Of a stretch of DNA of 64,000 bases, positions 46,328-55,991 are shown piece after piece. The stretch lies in the NCBI RefSeq assembly GCF_006970865.1, contig NZ_CP035503.1, positions 3,981,001 to 4,045,000 of the forward strand. Reading direction: 5' to 3'. Within the stretch, counting starts at the first letter, position 1, and every line of letters begins with the position of its first letter. Source of the DNA: Rhodoferax sediminis (GTDB lineage Bacteria > Pseudomonadota > Gammaproteobacteria > Burkholderiales > Burkholderiaceae_C). Both the position numbers and the translations under genes were made by a program. The notes under the pieces are model-generated. The model had not been told where the DNA came from and did no database searches. It saw nothing but the letters and a program-made list of their open reading frames with translations.

Positions 46328-46714
46328 TCAGAAAAAGTCGGGCGGTGCGCGCGGGTTGCGCAGCATCCAGCCCGGTGCCGGACGAGGAGGTCGATGCGTG
46401 TCAGCGACAAGCTGCGCTAGCGTGCCCAATGGGACGTCAACAACCGGAGTCGCTGAAGGCGCAGGGGCCCAGCCGACGTGGCACAGAATGCAGAGCGGGC
46501 AGTCACTGCCGGTAGATTCGTCTTGTTGCGGCGTTCCCGGCGCGCCCTTCAAATGAATCGACTTTTCACCGTGCGATGTGCAGATCTGCTGCCAGGGTGA
46601 CGAGGACGGCAGCAGCCCACTGAGAGTGCGCAATGCCGCTGGCGCCAGTGTCAGCCATGCGATGGACGCAACGACGAACCATCTGGTCAGCGGTTGCGTC
46701 ACGCGTTTGAGCAT
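46328..46714 (-). CDS. DUF2946 family protein (CruR-like copper-responsive upstream ORF candidate)
   Basis: A 128-residue protein with an N-terminal membrane/signal segment (RWFVVASIAWLTLAPAAL). It has a metal-binding-type pattern: C45 in QQICTSHG, then DCPLCILCHVGW with C72, C75, C78 and H79. I recognise DUF2946. In Bordetella pertussis a DUF2946 ORF upstream of an outer-membrane receptor and a periplasmic oxidoreductase (CruR) senses copper during translation and sets expression of the downstream genes; I recall this from memory. The same order is seen here, with 127 bases before the outer-membrane gene. Confidence 0.75.
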   Translation of the reverse strand: MLKRVTQPLTRWFVVASIAWLTLAPAALRTLSGLLPSSSPWQQICTSHGEKSIHLKGAPGTPQQDESTGSDCPLCILCHVGWAPAPSATPVVDVPLGTLAQLVADTHRPPRPAPGWMLRNPRAPPDFF

Positions 46715-46760
46715 GCGGGGATTGTAGGGTCGCCGACGACGCGAAGGCCGGCTTTTAAAA

Positions 46761-46791
46761 GTAAAACGCCCACTAAAAGTGGGCGTTTTAC
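46761..46791 (-). terminator. Rho-independent terminator after the spc-alpha operon and tRNA
   Basis: A perfect 13-bp inverted repeat, GTAAAACGCCCAC at 46761-46773 and GTGGGCGTTTTAC at 46779-46791, with a 5-base loop. The A/T ends provide a T-run on both strands, so it can stop transcription from either side. On the minus strand it ends the rplQ-tRNA transcript. Confidence 0.85.
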
Positions 46792-46814
46792 TGTCAGCGA
46801 AGATCGCTGTTTTT

Positions 46815-46891
<77 letters not shown>

Positions 46892-46913
46892 GTAAGATAA
46901 TTATTATACCCTA

Positions 46914-47306
46914 TTAAGCCTTCGCGGCGTCGGAAGAATCCACCTCGGCCGGGCGGTCAACCAGTTCGACCAGGGCCATGGGGGCGTTGTCGCCCACGCG
47001 AAAGCCCATTTTCAGAATGCGGGTGTAGCCGCCAGGGCGCGCCTTGAAGCGCGGGCCGAGCTCGGCAAACAGCTTGACGACGCTATCGCGATCGCGCAGG
47101 CGGTCGAACGCCAGGCGCTTGTTGGCCAGCGTGGGCTCTTTGCTCAGGGTGATCATGGGCTCGACCACACGGCGCAATTCCTTGGCCTTGGGCAGCGTGG
47201 TCTTGATGACCTCGTGCTCGATGAGCGAGTTCATCATGTTGCGCAGCATGGCGAGACGGTGCTCGCTGGTGCGGTTCAGTTTACGGAGTCCGTGTCCGTG
47301 GCGCAT
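46914..47306 (-). CDS. rplQ: Ribosomal protein bL17
   Basis: A large-subunit protein, 130 residues. It begins [20 protein letters not shown], the bL17 signature, and contains [13 protein letters not shown]. It is the last gene of the alpha operon, 85 bases after rpoA. Confidence 0.97.
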   Translation of the reverse strand: MRHGHGLRKLNRTSEHRLAMLRNMMNSLIEHEVIKTTLPKAKELRRVVEPMITLSKEPTLANKRLAFDRLRDRDSVVKLFAELGPRFKARPGGYTRILKMGFRVGDNAPMALVELVDRPAEVDSSDAAKA

Positions 47307-47391
47307 GGTGCTTTCCTTTCCTTATAAAACGGGCAGCCGTATCAGGTACTGCCCGGTGCACTGGCCCCGCCATTTGGGGCCCCTAAAAAAA

Positions 47392-48381
47392 TCAGCGTTT
47401 ATCCAGACCCGCCGGCGGCCAGCTTTCCAGCTTCATGCCAAGTGTCAAACCGCGCGAGGCCAGAACTTCCTTGATCTCGTTGAGCGATTTACGGCCCAGA
47501 TTCGGCGTCTTGAGCAGCTCGTTTTCGGTGCGCTGGATCAAATCGCCGATATAGTAAATGTTTTCGGCCTTCAGGCAGTTGGCGGAACGCACCGTCAACT
47601 CCAGCTCGTCGACCGGACGCAGCAGGATTGGGTCGAACTGCTGTGAACTGCGCGGCGTCGGCGTGTCGAACATGGCCAGCTCACCGCCTTCAAGCTGCGC
47701 GAACACGGCCAGTTGTTCCACCAGGATCTTGGCCGAGGCGCGAACCGCATCTTCAGCCGAGATGGCACCATTGGTTTCAATTTCCAGCACGAGCTTGTCG
47801 AGGTCCGTGCGCTGCTCGACACGGGCACTCTCCACAATGTAGCTGACGCGCTTGACCGGAGAAAATGACGCGTCCAGAACAATCCGGCCGATGGACTTTG
47901 CGGGCTCGTCGCCATACCGGCGCATGTTGCCCGGAACGTAGCCACGGCCTTTTTCAATCTTGATCTGCATGTCCAGCTTGCCGCCTTGCGACAGCGTGGC
48001 AATGACATGATTCGGATTGATGATTTCGACATCGTGCGGGGTCTGGATGTCCGCCGCCGTCACGAGGCCTTCGCCATCTTTGCGCAGGCTCAGCGTGACT
48101 TCATCGCGATTGTGCAGTTTGAACACCACGCCCTTGAGATTCAGCAGGATATTGACGACGTCTTCCTGGACGCCATCGATGGACGAATACTCGTGAAGCA
48201 CGCCGGCAATGGTGACTTCGGTCGCAGCGTGACCCACCATGGACGACAACAACACGCGGCGCAGGGCGTTGCCCAGGGTGTGGCCATAGCCGCGCTCGAA
48301 AGGCTCCAGTGTGACTTTGGCCCGGTTGAGCCCGAGTTGCTCCACGTTGATTGTTTTTGGTTTTAGCAGATTGGTTTGCAT
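47392..48381 (-). CDS. rpoA: RNA polymerase alpha subunit
   Basis: The alpha subunit, 329 residues. The N-terminal assembly domain has [20 protein letters not shown], and the C-terminal domain, which contacts UP elements and activators, has [20 protein letters not shown] and [15 protein letters not shown]. Its C-terminus is complete. It lies between rpsD and rplQ as in other proteobacteria; the 109-base gap before it holds no gene. Confidence 0.98.
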   Translation of the reverse strand: MQTNLLKPKTINVEQLGLNRAKVTLEPFERGYGHTLGNALRRVLLSSMVGHAATEVTIAGVLHEYSSIDGVQEDVVNILLNLKGVVFKLHNRDEVTLSLRKDGEGLVTAADIQTPHDVEIINPNHVIATLSQGGKLDMQIKIEKGRGYVPGNMRRYGDEPAKSIGRIVLDASFSPVKRVSYIVESARVEQRTDLDKLVLEIETNGAISAEDAVRASAKILVEQLAVFAQLEGGELAMFDTPTPRSSQQFDPILLRPVDELELTVRSANCLKAENIYYIGDLIQRTENELLKTPNLGRKSLNEIKEVLASRGLTLGMKLESWPPAGLDKR

Positions 48382-48490
48382 GCAGACTTCCTCTCAATAC
48401 CCCCGGCTCGTTACACCGGTAAGGCTGGTGAAGCGCCTGATTCGCAGCACCCGGCGAGTCAGGAACGAAAACGATTGAAAACTAATGCGA

Positions 48491-49114
48491 TCAGCGTGAG
48501 TACAACTCGACAATCAACGACTCGTTGACATCGGCGGCAAACTCATCGCGATCAGGTACCTTCTTGAAGGTGCCTTCGCCCTTGTCGGCGTTGACATCGA
48601 CCCACGCGGGAATACCCACCTGTTGCGCCAATTGAAGGGCTTCGACGACACGGTTCTGCTTCTTGGACTTGTCGCGCACTGCAACAACATCGCCAGTCTT
48701 GACCATGTACGACGGAATGTTCACCGACTGGCCATTGACCGTGATGGCCTTGTGCGACACCAACTGGCGTGCTTCGGCGCGCGTGGAGCCGAAACCCATG
48801 CGATACACGACGTTATCCAGACGGCACTCCAGCAGGAACAGCAGATTGGCGCCGGTATTGCCCTTGCGGCGATCCGCCTCTTCGAAGTAGCGGCGGAACT
48901 GGCGCTCCAGCACGCCATACATGCGCTTGACTTTTTGTTTTTCGCGCAATTGCAGGCCGTAGTCGGACGTGCGGGCACCCGAGGTGCGCCCGTGCTGACC
49001 GGGCTTGGAGTCGAATTTCGCCTTGTCCCCGATGGCGCGGCGCGCGCTCTTGAGGAAAAGGTCCGTGCCTTCACGGCGGGAGAGTTTGGCCTTGGGGCCG
49101 AGATAGCGTGCCAC
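48491..49114 (-). CDS. rpsD: Ribosomal protein uS4
   Basis: A 30S assembly protein, 207 residues, with an S4 RNA-binding domain ([20 protein letters not shown], then [14 protein letters not shown]). It begins [16 protein letters not shown]. It lacks the N-terminal zinc cysteines. In E. coli S4 is the translational repressor of the alpha operon. Confidence 0.97.
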   Translation of the reverse strand: MARYLGPKAKLSRREGTDLFLKSARRAIGDKAKFDSKPGQHGRTSGARTSDYGLQLREKQKVKRMYGVLERQFRRYFEEADRRKGNTGANLLFLLECRLDNVVYRMGFGSTRAEARQLVSHKAITVNGQSVNIPSYMVKTGDVVAVRDKSKKQNRVVEALQLAQQVGIPAWVDVNADKGEGTFKKVPDRDEFAADVNESLIVELYSR

Positions 49115-49195
49115 TTGAACGTCCTTTATGTCATCTGCCGCAATGGATTGCGGGAGCCATCAAGCTGTCGCCGATGGCGGTGGGCTTGAAAAAAA

Positions 49196-49600
49196 TTAGA
49201 TACGACGGCGTTTTTGCGGGCGGCAGCCGTTATGCGGCACCGGCGTCACGTCGGCAATCGACGTAATGCGGATACCCAGCGCTGCGAGCGCACGAACCGA
49301 GGATTCACGGCCTGGGCCCGGACCCTTGATCTCTACATCAAGGTTCTTGATCCCCTGCTCGAGCGCAGCGCGTCCGGCCACTTCCGACGCCACCTGTGCA
49401 GCGAAAGGCGTGGATTTGCGCGAGCCCTTGAATCCCTGGCCACCCGACGACGCCCATGAAAGGGCGTTGCCTTGACGGTCAGTGATCGTGATGATGGTGT
49501 TGTTGAACGACGCGTGAACGTGTGCAACGCCGTCCGACACATTCTTGCGGACTTTTTTGCGCACACGTTGTGCGGCGTTATTGGCGGGAGCCTTGGCCAT
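49196..49600 (-). CDS. rpsK: Ribosomal protein uS11
   Basis: A 30S platform protein, 134 residues. Signature segments are [19 protein letters not shown] and the basic C-terminus [13 protein letters not shown]. It lies in the alpha operon between rpsM and rpsD. Confidence 0.97.
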   Translation of the reverse strand: MAKAPANNAAQRVRKKVRKNVSDGVAHVHASFNNTIITITDRQGNALSWASSGGQGFKGSRKSTPFAAQVASEVAGRAALEQGIKNLDVEIKGPGPGRESSVRALAALGIRITSIADVTPVPHNGCRPQKRRRI

Positions 49601-49619
49601 AGTGATCTCTCAATCCCAA

Positions 49620-49985
49620 TTATTTCTTCAATGCCGCTGCTGCTTTGCGCGGGCCCTTGCGAGTACGTGCATTCGTGCGCGTACGCTGACCACGCATCGG
49701 CAACCCACGACGGTGGCGGAAACCGCGATAGCAGCCAATGTCCATCAATCGCTTGATGTTCATGGTGGTTTCGCGGCGCAGATCGCCCTCGATGGTGAGT
49801 TGCGCGACCTGATCGCGGATTTTCTCAAGGTCGCCATCCGTCAGATCCTTGACCTTTTTGGAATAGGCGATCTCACAAGCTTCGCAAATCTTGCGAGCGC
49901 GGGTGCGACCAATGCCAAAAATGGCGGTCAAGCCGATTTCAGCGTGCTGATGCGGCGGAATATTAATACCAGCGATACGTGCCAT
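49620..49985 (-). CDS. rpsM: Ribosomal protein uS13
   Basis: A 30S head protein, 121 residues, starting [20 protein letters not shown]. The motif [20 protein letters not shown] and the Lys-rich tail [11 protein letters not shown] are typical. It is the first gene of the alpha operon proper, 23 bases after rpmJ. Confidence 0.97.
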   Translation of the reverse strand: MARIAGINIPPHQHAEIGLTAIFGIGRTRARKICEACEIAYSKKVKDLTDGDLEKIRDQVAQLTIEGDLRRETTMNIKRLMDIGCYRGFRHRRGLPMRGQRTRTNARTRKGPRKAAAALKK

Positions 49986-50008
49986 GTTCGTCCTCTAAAA
50001 CTCTTTAA

Positions 50009-50122
50009 TCAACCTTGGCGCTGCTTGTGCCGCGGATCGGTGCAGATCACGCGAACCACGCCTTTACGGCGGATGATTTTGCAGTTGCGGCAAATTTTTT
50101 TGACCGAAGCCGAAACTTTCAT
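50009..50122 (-). CDS. rpmJ: Ribosomal protein bL36
   Basis: A 37-residue 50S protein, [20 protein letters not shown] at the start. It keeps the zinc ligands C11, C14, C27 and H32, so it is the zinc-binding form. It lies between infA and rpsM. The start follows TTTTAGGAGAATGAA on the minus strand. Confidence 0.95.
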   Translation of the reverse strand: MKVSASVKKICRNCKIIRRKGVVRVICTDPRHKQRQG

Positions 50123-50157
50123 TTCATTCTCCTAAAACTTTTCCGTCCAGCCCCGGC

Positions 50158-50376
50158 CTATTTAGCCCGGAACACAATGCGAGCCCGCGATAAATCGTAG
50201 GGCGTCAACTCAACCGTGACTTTATCCCCCGGCAAAATCCGGATGTAGTGCATCCGCATTTTTCCCGAGATGTGGCCCAACACGATATGGCCGTTTTCCA
50301 GCTTCACACGAAACGTTGCATTGGGCAGGTTTTCAACCACTTCCCCCTGCATCTGGATGACATCGTCTTTTGACAT
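50158..50376 (-). CDS. infA: Translation initiation factor IF-1
   Basis: A 72-residue OB-fold factor, [20 protein letters not shown] at the start. The rest contains [18 protein letters not shown] and ends with [11 protein letters not shown]. It lies between secY and rpmJ; its start is 5 bases past the secY stop. Confidence 0.96.
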   Translation of the reverse strand: MSKDDVIQMQGEVVENLPNATFRVKLENGHIVLGHISGKMRMHYIRILPGDKVTVELTPYDLSRARIVFRAK

Positions 50377-50381
50377 TCCGT

Positions 50382-51701
50382 TTAACCGCCCAGTGAAGTC
50401 TTGAAGTTCGCCTTCTTCAACAGCGACTCATACTGCTGGGACATCATGTAGTTCTGCACCTGGGCCATGAAGTCCATGGTGACCACCACAATAATCAGCA
50501 AGGAGGTGCCGCCAAAGTAAAACGGCACGTTGTATTTCAATACCAGAAACTCGGGCAGCAGACACACGATGGTGATATAGATCGCCCCCACCAGCGTCAG
50601 GCGTACCAGGATTTTGTCGATATAGCGCGCCGATTGCTCGCCCGGCCGGATACCCGGAATAAATGCCCCGCTCTTCTTCAGGTTGTCGGCCGTTTCGCGG
50701 CTATTGAACACGAGTGCCGTGTAGAAGAAGCAGAAAAATATGATGGCGCCCGCATACAGCATGACATAGATTGGTTGCCCGGGAGTAAGGGCTCCGGCGA
50801 TGTCCTTCAGCCAGCGCATCGAATCACCGGTGCTGAACCAGCTCACCACAGTCGCGGGCAGCAGGATGATGGAGGACGCGAAGATCGGCGGAATGACACC
50901 CGACATGTTCAGCTTCAGCGGCAGATGCGACGACTGCCCCCCATAAACCTTGTTTCCTACCTGCCGGCGCGCGTAGTTCACCAGAATCTTGCGCTGGCCC
51001 CGCTCGACGAACACCACAAAGTAGGTCACCAACCCAACCAGGGCCACGATGAACAGGGCAACCAAAATGCTCATCGCGCCGGTACGAACCAGTTCCAGCA
51101 AGCCACCGATGGCGCCCGGCAACCCGGCCGCAATCCCGGCGAAAATCAGCAGCGAGATGCCGTTCCCGAGACCGCGCTCGGTGATCTGCTCACCCAGCCA
51201 CATCAGGAACATGGTGCCAGCGGTCAGGCTGACAACGGCGGTCAGGCGGAAACCCATGCCAGGCGCCATCACCAGACCCGGAGAGCTCTCCAGCGCCACG
51301 GAAATGCCAAGCGACTGGAACAGGCCCAGGCCCAGCGTCCCGTAGCGCGTGTACTGGGTGATCTTGCGTTGGCCCGATTCGCCTTCCTTTTTCATCTGCT
51401 CGAAGGTCGGCACCACGTAGGTCATCAACTGCATGATGATCGACGCCGAGATGTACGGCATGATCCCCAGCGCAAATACGCTGAAACGGGAAAGAGCGCC
51501 ACCCGAGAACATGTTGAACAGGTTCAGAATGCCGTTTTCCTGACCCTTGAACAACTGCTGAAGCTGAGCCGGGTCGATGCCGGGCACCGGAATGTAGGAG
51601 CCCACGCGATACACCACGAGCGCGAGCAGCAAAAAGACCAGACGGCGACGCAGGTCGCCGAATTTCCCGGTTTTTGCAATTTTTGCGCTGCTAGTTGCCA
51701 C
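50382..51701 (-). CDS. secY: Preprotein translocase subunit SecY
   Basis: The channel subunit of the Sec translocon, 439 residues with ten transmembrane helices. Recognisable segments are [31 protein letters not shown] and [20 protein letters not shown]. The basic cytoplasmic loop before helix 7 carries [20 protein letters not shown]. It follows rplO by 24 bases in the spc operon. Confidence 0.98.
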   Translation of the reverse strand: MATSSAKIAKTGKFGDLRRRLVFLLLALVVYRVGSYIPVPGIDPAQLQQLFKGQENGILNLFNMFSGGALSRFSVFALGIMPYISASIIMQLMTYVVPTFEQMKKEGESGQRKITQYTRYGTLGLGLFQSLGISVALESSPGLVMAPGMGFRLTAVVSLTAGTMFLMWLGEQITERGLGNGISLLIFAGIAAGLPGAIGGLLELVRTGAMSILVALFIVALVGLVTYFVVFVERGQRKILVNYARRQVGNKVYGGQSSHLPLKLNMSGVIPPIFASSIILLPATVVSWFSTGDSMRWLKDIAGALTPGQPIYVMLYAGAIIFFCFFYTALVFNSRETADNLKKSGAFIPGIRPGEQSARYIDKILVRLTLVGAIYITIVCLLPEFLVLKYNVPFYFGGTSLLIIVVVTMDFMAQVQNYMMSQQYESLLKKANFKTSLGG

Positions 51702-51725
51702 TGATGTTCTCTTTCAAGCGTGAGC

Positions 51726-52157
51726 TCAGGCGACGCTGCCGCCGGCCGCTTCGATCGCAGCCTTGGCGCCCGCAGTGGCACCGATCCCGTTGAGCTTGAC
51801 AGCCTTGCCGATCGAGCCCGACTTGATCACCTTGACCACCTTGATCAACTCACCCACGAGGCCCGCCTGCTTCAGGGACAGCAGGTCCACTTCGGCGGCG
51901 CCCAGGCGCTCGAGCGCACTGAGAGTGATCTGGGCATTGAATTGCAAAAGCTGGGATTTGAAGCCGCGTTTCGGCAAGCGGCGTTGCAGCGGCATCTGGC
52001 CGCCTTCAAAACCCACCTTGTGATAACCACCGGCACGCGACTTCTGACCCTTGTGGCCACGACCCGCGGTCTTGCCCAGACCCGATCCAATCCCCCGTCC
52101 CACACGCCGCTTGGCGTGCTTTGCGCCCTCTGCGGGCTTGATGCCATTGAGTTCCAT
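51726..52157 (-). CDS. rplO: Ribosomal protein uL15
   Basis: A 143-residue 50S protein. The Gly/Lys/Arg-rich N-terminus includes [20 protein letters not shown], and the C-terminal part has [19 protein letters not shown]. It lies 11 bases after rpmD. Confidence 0.97.
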   Translation of the reverse strand: MELNGIKPAEGAKHAKRRVGRGIGSGLGKTAGRGHKGQKSRAGGYHKVGFEGGQMPLQRRLPKRGFKSQLLQFNAQITLSALERLGAAEVDLLSLKQAGLVGELIKVVKVIKSGSIGKAVKLNGIGATAGAKAAIEAAGGSVA

Positions 52158-52168
52158 CGTCTTGCCCT

Positions 52169-52351
52169 TCAGAGCACTTTGACCAGATAACTGATCTTGT
52201 TAATCATGCCGCGAACTTCGGGCGTGTCCTGCAACTCGCTCGTGCTGTTGACCTTGCGCAGACCCAGGCCGCGCACTGTGGCGCGGTGCGACTCCTTGCA
52301 ACCGATCGGGCTGCGCACCAGCTGGACCTTGACTGTTTGTAGCGTTGTCAT
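52169..52351 (-). CDS. rpmD: Ribosomal protein uL30
   Basis: A 60-residue 50S protein: [20 protein letters not shown] and [20 protein letters not shown] are the typical uL30 blocks. It lies between rpsE and rplO. Confidence 0.96.
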   Translation of the reverse strand: MTTLQTVKVQLVRSPIGCKESHRATVRGLGLRKVNSTSELQDTPEVRGMINKISYLVKVL

Positions 52352-52365
52352 AGTGAAACTCCCGG

Positions 52366-52896
52366 TTAAGCGAAGAGTTCTTCGACGGTCTTGCCGCGCT
52401 TGGCCGCCACGTCCGACGCAGTGGTGGAGTGGGCGAGCGCATCCAGCGTGGCGCGAACCATGTTGTAGGGATTGGACGAGCCATGGCTTTTGGCCACGAT
52501 GTCGGTGACACCCATGACCTCGAACACGGCGCGCATCGGGCCGCCCGCGATGATGCCGGTACCCTTGGGGGCCGGCGCCATCATCACGTTTGCGGCGCCA
52601 TGGTGGCCGTTCACCTTGTGGTGAATCGTGCCATTGCGCAGCGACACCTTGGTCAGGTTGCGGCGCGCTTCTTCCATGGCCTTTTGCACGGCAGCCGGCA
52701 CTTCTTTTGACTTGCCCTTGCCCATGCCAACGCGGCCATCGCCATCGCCCACCACCGTCAACGCAGCAAAACCGAGAATACGACCGCCCTTGACCACCTT
52801 GGTCACGCGATTGATCGCGATCATCTTTTCACGCAGGCCGTCTTCGGGGCCGTCATTTTGACCCTTACCCTGCATTCTTGCTTGAACTTTAGCCAT
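52366..52896 (-). CDS. rpsE: Ribosomal protein uS5
   Basis: A 176-residue 30S protein important for decoding accuracy. It has [40 protein letters not shown] and ESRNPYN-type [10 protein letters not shown] segments. The N-terminus ([20 protein letters not shown]) is a betaproteobacterial-type extension. Confidence 0.97.
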   Translation of the reverse strand: MAKVQARMQGKGQNDGPEDGLREKMIAINRVTKVVKGGRILGFAALTVVGDGDGRVGMGKGKSKEVPAAVQKAMEEARRNLTKVSLRNGTIHHKVNGHHGAANVMMAPAPKGTGIIAGGPMRAVFEVMGVTDIVAKSHGSSNPYNMVRATLDALAHSTTASDVAAKRGKTVEELFA

Positions 52897-52913
52897 TTTT
52901 AATTCCGATCCGC

Positions 52914-53279
52914 TTAGAACTGCAAGCCGGCTTCACGCGCCGCGTCAGCCAACGCCTTGACCCGGCCGTGGTATGCAAACCCGGCGCGGTCAAAGGCTAC
53001 TTTTTCAACACCGGCCGCCTTGGCCTTCTCTGCAATCAGCTTGCCGATGGTCTGGGCCGCAGCCGCATTGCCACCTTTGCCGGCGCCGCCGAGGGATTTG
53101 CGAACTTCGGCCTGCGCCGTCGATGCGGTCGCCAGAACCTTGGTGCCGTCGCCGGAAATGACGCTGGCATAGATGTGCAGGTTGGTGCGGTTCACCGTCA
53201 AACGTGCCACGCCCTGGGCTGCAATACGAATCCGGGTCTGGCGGGACCGGCGAAGACGCTGCTCTTTTTTGGTCAACAT
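52914..53279 (-). CDS. rplR: Ribosomal protein uL18
   Basis: A 121-residue 5S-rRNA-binding protein. It begins [20 protein letters not shown] and ends with [20 protein letters not shown] followed by EAGLQF, the typical uL18 C-terminus. It lies between rplF and rpsE. Confidence 0.97.
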   Translation of the reverse strand: MLTKKEQRLRRSRQTRIRIAAQGVARLTVNRTNLHIYASVISGDGTKVLATASTAQAEVRKSLGGAGKGGNAAAAQTIGKLIAEKAKAAGVEKVAFDRAGFAYHGRVKALADAAREAGLQF

Positions 53280-53290
53280 GTTGCAGCTCC

Positions 53291-53824
53291 TTATTTCTTC
53301 TTGGTTTCTTTGATCGTGATCTTCTCATCCGCATAACGGATGCCCTTGCCCTTGTAGGGCTCGGGCGGACGAATCGCACGAATCTCGGCAGCCACCTGCC
53401 CGACGCGCTGACGGTCGGCACCCTTGATCACGATTTCCGTGGGAGTCGGCGTCGCCACCGTGGTGCCGGCCGGCATGTCCTTGTTCACCGGATGGGAAAA
53501 ACCCACCGACAGGTTCAGCTTGGCGCCTTGCGCCTGGGCCTTGAAGCCAACGCCCACAAGACTGAGTTTCTTCTCGAAACCCTTGGTCACGCCAACCACC
53601 ATGTTGTTCACGAGCTGGCGCATGGTGCCGCTCATGGCATTCGCTTCACGCGAGTCGTTCGCCGGGGCAAAAGTCAGTTTGCCCGCGTCGCTTGCGATCC
53701 TGACCAGCGCGTTCTGGGCCAGCAGCAAAGTGCCGCCCGTGCCCTTGACACTGATCTGGTCTTCCTTGATCGATACATCCACACCTGCGGGGACGATCAC
53801 CGGCATTTTTCCTACACGAGACAT
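53291..53824 (-). CDS. rplF: Ribosomal protein uL6
   Basis: A 177-residue 50S protein with two related domains. It begins [20 protein letters not shown]; the C-terminal signature is [19 protein letters not shown]. It lies between rpsH and rplR. Confidence 0.97.
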   Translation of the reverse strand: MSRVGKMPVIVPAGVDVSIKEDQISVKGTGGTLLLAQNALVRIASDAGKLTFAPANDSREANAMSGTMRQLVNNMVVGVTKGFEKKLSLVGVGFKAQAQGAKLNLSVGFSHPVNKDMPAGTTVATPTPTEIVIKGADRQRVGQVAAEIRAIRPPEPYKGKGIRYADEKITIKETKKK

Positions 53825-53848
53825 TTCAGTTTCTCCTCAATGCCGCGA

Positions 53849-54244
53849 TTAAGCTACGTAGCACAGCACTTCGCCACCGATACCGGTCGCGCGCGCCTTG
53901 CGGTCGGTCATCACACCTTGCGGCGTGGTGACTATCGCCACGCCCAGGCCGTTCATGACCTGTGGAATGGCGTCGTGGCCCTTGTAGACACGCAAGCCGG
54001 GGCGGCTGACGCGCTCGATACGCTCGATCACGGGGCGACCGGCGTAATACTTCAGGGCGATTTCAAGTTCGCTCTTGCCGGCTTCGGTTTTCACCTGGAA
54101 GCCGTCGATGTAGCCTTCGTCTTTCAAGACCTGCGCAATGGCCACCTTCACCTTGGAAGAGGGCACCGACACGGTGACTTTGGCCACCATTTGTGCATTG
54201 CGGATGCGGGTCAGCAGATCGGCAATGGGATCACTCATGCTCAT
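53849..54244 (-). CDS. rpsH: Ribosomal protein uS8
   Basis: A 131-residue 30S protein, [20 protein letters not shown] at the start, C-terminus [12 protein letters not shown] chose the ATG at 54244, seven bases after AGGAG; the ATG at 54238 is the other option. In E. coli S8 binds its own operon message near rplE to repress it. Confidence 0.97.
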   Translation of the reverse strand: MSMSDPIADLLTRIRNAQMVAKVTVSVPSSKVKVAIAQVLKDEGYIDGFQVKTEAGKSELEIALKYYAGRPVIERIERVSRPGLRVYKGHDAIPQVMNGLGVAIVTTPQGVMTDRKARATGIGGEVLCYVA

Positions 54245-54263
54245 GTTTAATCTCCTGCCTTGC

Positions 54264-54569
54264 TTACCAGCTCGCCTTGACGATACCGGGGATATCGCCA
54301 GCGAAAGCCATTTCACGGATCTTGGCGCGAGCCAGACCGAATTGGCGGAATGTTCCACGCGGACGCCCCGTGATCGCGCAGCGGTTGCGCTGACGTGTCG
54401 GGTTCGCGTTACGCGGGAGTTTTTGCAGACCCAGACGGGCCGCCGCGCGCTCTTCGTCGCTGCGCTTGGCGTCGTTGGAGATAGCCTTCAGTTCCGCGTG
54501 TTTCTTCGCGTACTTGGCGACCAGTTTGTCTCGCTTGAGCTCGCGCTCGATCAAAGCCATTTTAGCCAC
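54264..54569 (-). CDS. rpsN: Ribosomal protein uS14, zinc-free form
   Basis: A 101-residue 30S protein, [20 protein letters not shown] at the start; C-terminus [19 protein letters not shown]. The zinc CxxC pairs of the short form are absent, so this is the long zinc-independent type. Confidence 0.97.
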   Translation of the reverse strand: MAKMALIERELKRDKLVAKYAKKHAELKAISNDAKRSDEERAAARLGLQKLPRNANPTRQRNRCAITGRPRGTFRQFGLARAKIREMAFAGDIPGIVKASW

Positions 54570-54577
54570 ACGTCACC

Positions 54578-55123
54578 TCAGTTCTTGAACGGGAAACGGA
54601 AGCCCGCGAGCAGTGCCTTGCACTCTTCGTCGTTCTTGGCCGTCGTGGTGATGCTGATATTGAGACCGCGCAAGGCATCGACCTTGTCGTACTCGATCTC
54701 AGGGAAAATAATCTGCTCTTTAACGCCGATGTTGTAGTTGCCACGGCCGTCGAACGCGCGCCCGGAAATGCCGCGGAAGTCGCGCACGCGCGGCAGGGCC
54801 ACGGTGACGAAACGGTCCAGGAACTCATACATCTGCACGCCGCGCAGCGTGACCATGCAGCCGATGGCCTGGCCTTCGCGGATCTTGAAACCCGCGATTG
54901 CCTTCTTGGCCACGGTCACCACGGGCTTTTGACCCGCAATCTTGGACAGGTCGCTGACGGCGCTGTCCATGACCTTTTTGTCGGAGACCGCCTCGCTCAC
55001 GCCCATGTTGAGCGTAATCTTGGTCAGACGCGGCACCTGCATGGGCGAGGTGTAGCCAAATTTGGCCATCAGCTCGGGGGCCACTTTTTCGCGGTAATGT
55101 TGTTGGAGTCGTGCCATGGTCAT
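54578..55123 (-). CDS. rplE: Ribosomal protein uL5
   Basis: A 181-residue 5S-rRNA-binding protein. It includes [40 protein letters not shown] and the C-terminus [20 protein letters not shown]. The ATG at 55123 overlaps the rplX stop (ATGA); the ATG at 55117 would give the more usual MARLQQHY start. Confidence 0.97.
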   Translation of the reverse strand: MTMARLQQHYREKVAPELMAKFGYTSPMQVPRLTKITLNMGVSEAVSDKKVMDSAVSDLSKIAGQKPVVTVAKKAIAGFKIREGQAIGCMVTLRGVQMYEFLDRFVTVALPRVRDFRGISGRAFDGRGNYNIGVKEQIIFPEIEYDKVDALRGLNISITTTAKNDEECKALLAGFRFPFKN

Positions 55124-55440
55124 GCCACCTTGATTTCTTCGCCGCTGGACTTGTAAACGCGCACGCGTTTGCCGTCGGCCTGCAGCTTGATGCCCACACG
55201 ATCCGCCTTGCCCGTGCCGGCATTGAAAATGGCCACATTGGACTGGTGAATCGGCATTACCTTTTCAACAATGCCGCCCGTCGTTCCCTTGAGGGGATTA
55301 GGCTTGGTGTGTTTTTTCACCAGGTTGATGCCCTCGACCAGCAGATGGGAATCATCCTTGCGCAGCGATACCGTGCCACGCTTGCCTTTATCGCGCCCCG
55401 TGAGCACGATGACCTGGTCGCCTTTGCGAATCTTGTTCAT
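55120..55440 (-). CDS. rplX: Ribosomal protein uL24
   Basis: A 106-residue 50S assembly-initiator protein with a KOW motif: [20 protein letters not shown] near the start and [20 protein letters not shown] in the middle. Its stop overlaps the rplE start, and it lies 9 bases after rplN. Confidence 0.97.
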   Translation of the reverse strand: MNKIRKGDQVIVLTGRDKGKRGTVSLRKDDSHLLVEGINLVKKHTKPNPLKGTTGGIVEKVMPIHQSNVAIFNAGTGKADRVGIKLQADGKRVRVYKSSGEEIKVA

Positions 55441-55449
55441 GGCGGGTCC

Positions 55450-55818
55450 TTACAGAACTTCAGGAGCCAGGGACACGATCTTCATGAACTTCTCGGTGCG
55501 CAATTCACGCGTCACCGGACCGAAGATGCGGGTGCCAATGGGCTCCAGCTTGTTGTTCAGCAACACAGCCGCGTTGCCATCGAATTTGACCAGGGAGCCG
55601 TCGCTGCGACGAATACCCTTGGCCGTACGCACCACCACCGCGCTGTACACCTCGCCTTTTTTGACGCGGCCGCGCGGAGCAGCTTCTTTAATGCTCACCT
55701 TGATGATGTCGCCAACGCTGGCATAGCGACGCTTGGACCCGCCCAGCACCTTGATGCACAGGACGGATTTCGCGCCGGTATTGTCGGCAACTTCTAACCG
55801 TGATTCAGTCTGGATCAT
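55450..55818 (-). CDS. rplN: Ribosomal protein uL14
   Basis: A 122-residue 50S protein, [20 protein letters not shown] at the start and [20 protein letters not shown] at the end. It is the first gene of this operon and has its own promoter about 140 bases upstream. rpsQ and rpmC, which normally precede it, are not here. Confidence 0.97.
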   Translation of the reverse strand: MIQTESRLEVADNTGAKSVLCIKVLGGSKRRYASVGDIIKVSIKEAAPRGRVKKGEVYSAVVVRTAKGIRRSDGSLVKFDGNAAVLLNNKLEPIGTRIFGPVTRELRTEKFMKIVSLAPEVL

Positions 55819-55929
55819 TTCATTATTCCCAACTTGCACCAGGGGTCTTTGACAGCCAAAAACACCCCGATCAGTCTTGGGCCCGTCGTTCGCACCATGA
55901 ACCACTCACGGCGCTTATGCTGGGCAGAA

Positions 55930-55951
55930 GCTTCGCCTTTTCAAGCGAAGC
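55930..55951 (-). other. Hairpin in the rplN leader
   Basis: GCTTCGC and GCGAAGC (7-bp stem, 8-base loop) lie about 7-30 bases downstream of the predicted transcription start of the spc operon. It could be a structured leader used for feedback or stability. No T-run follows, so it is not a terminator. Confidence 0.5.
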
Positions 55952-55956
55952 CCACT

Positions 55957-55985
55957 ATTATGCACGCCTTTTCAGGCGTCGTCAA
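55957..55985 (-). promoter_or_regulatory. Promoter of the spc-alpha ribosomal operon
   Basis: On the minus strand, TTGACG (55980-55985), a 17-base spacer and CATAAT (55957-55962), five of six matches at each box. The spacer itself is palindromic (ACGCCT / AGGCGT around GAAA). It starts just past the glpD stop and fits a strong constitutive promoter. Confidence 0.75.
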
Positions 55986-55991
55986 ACACGC

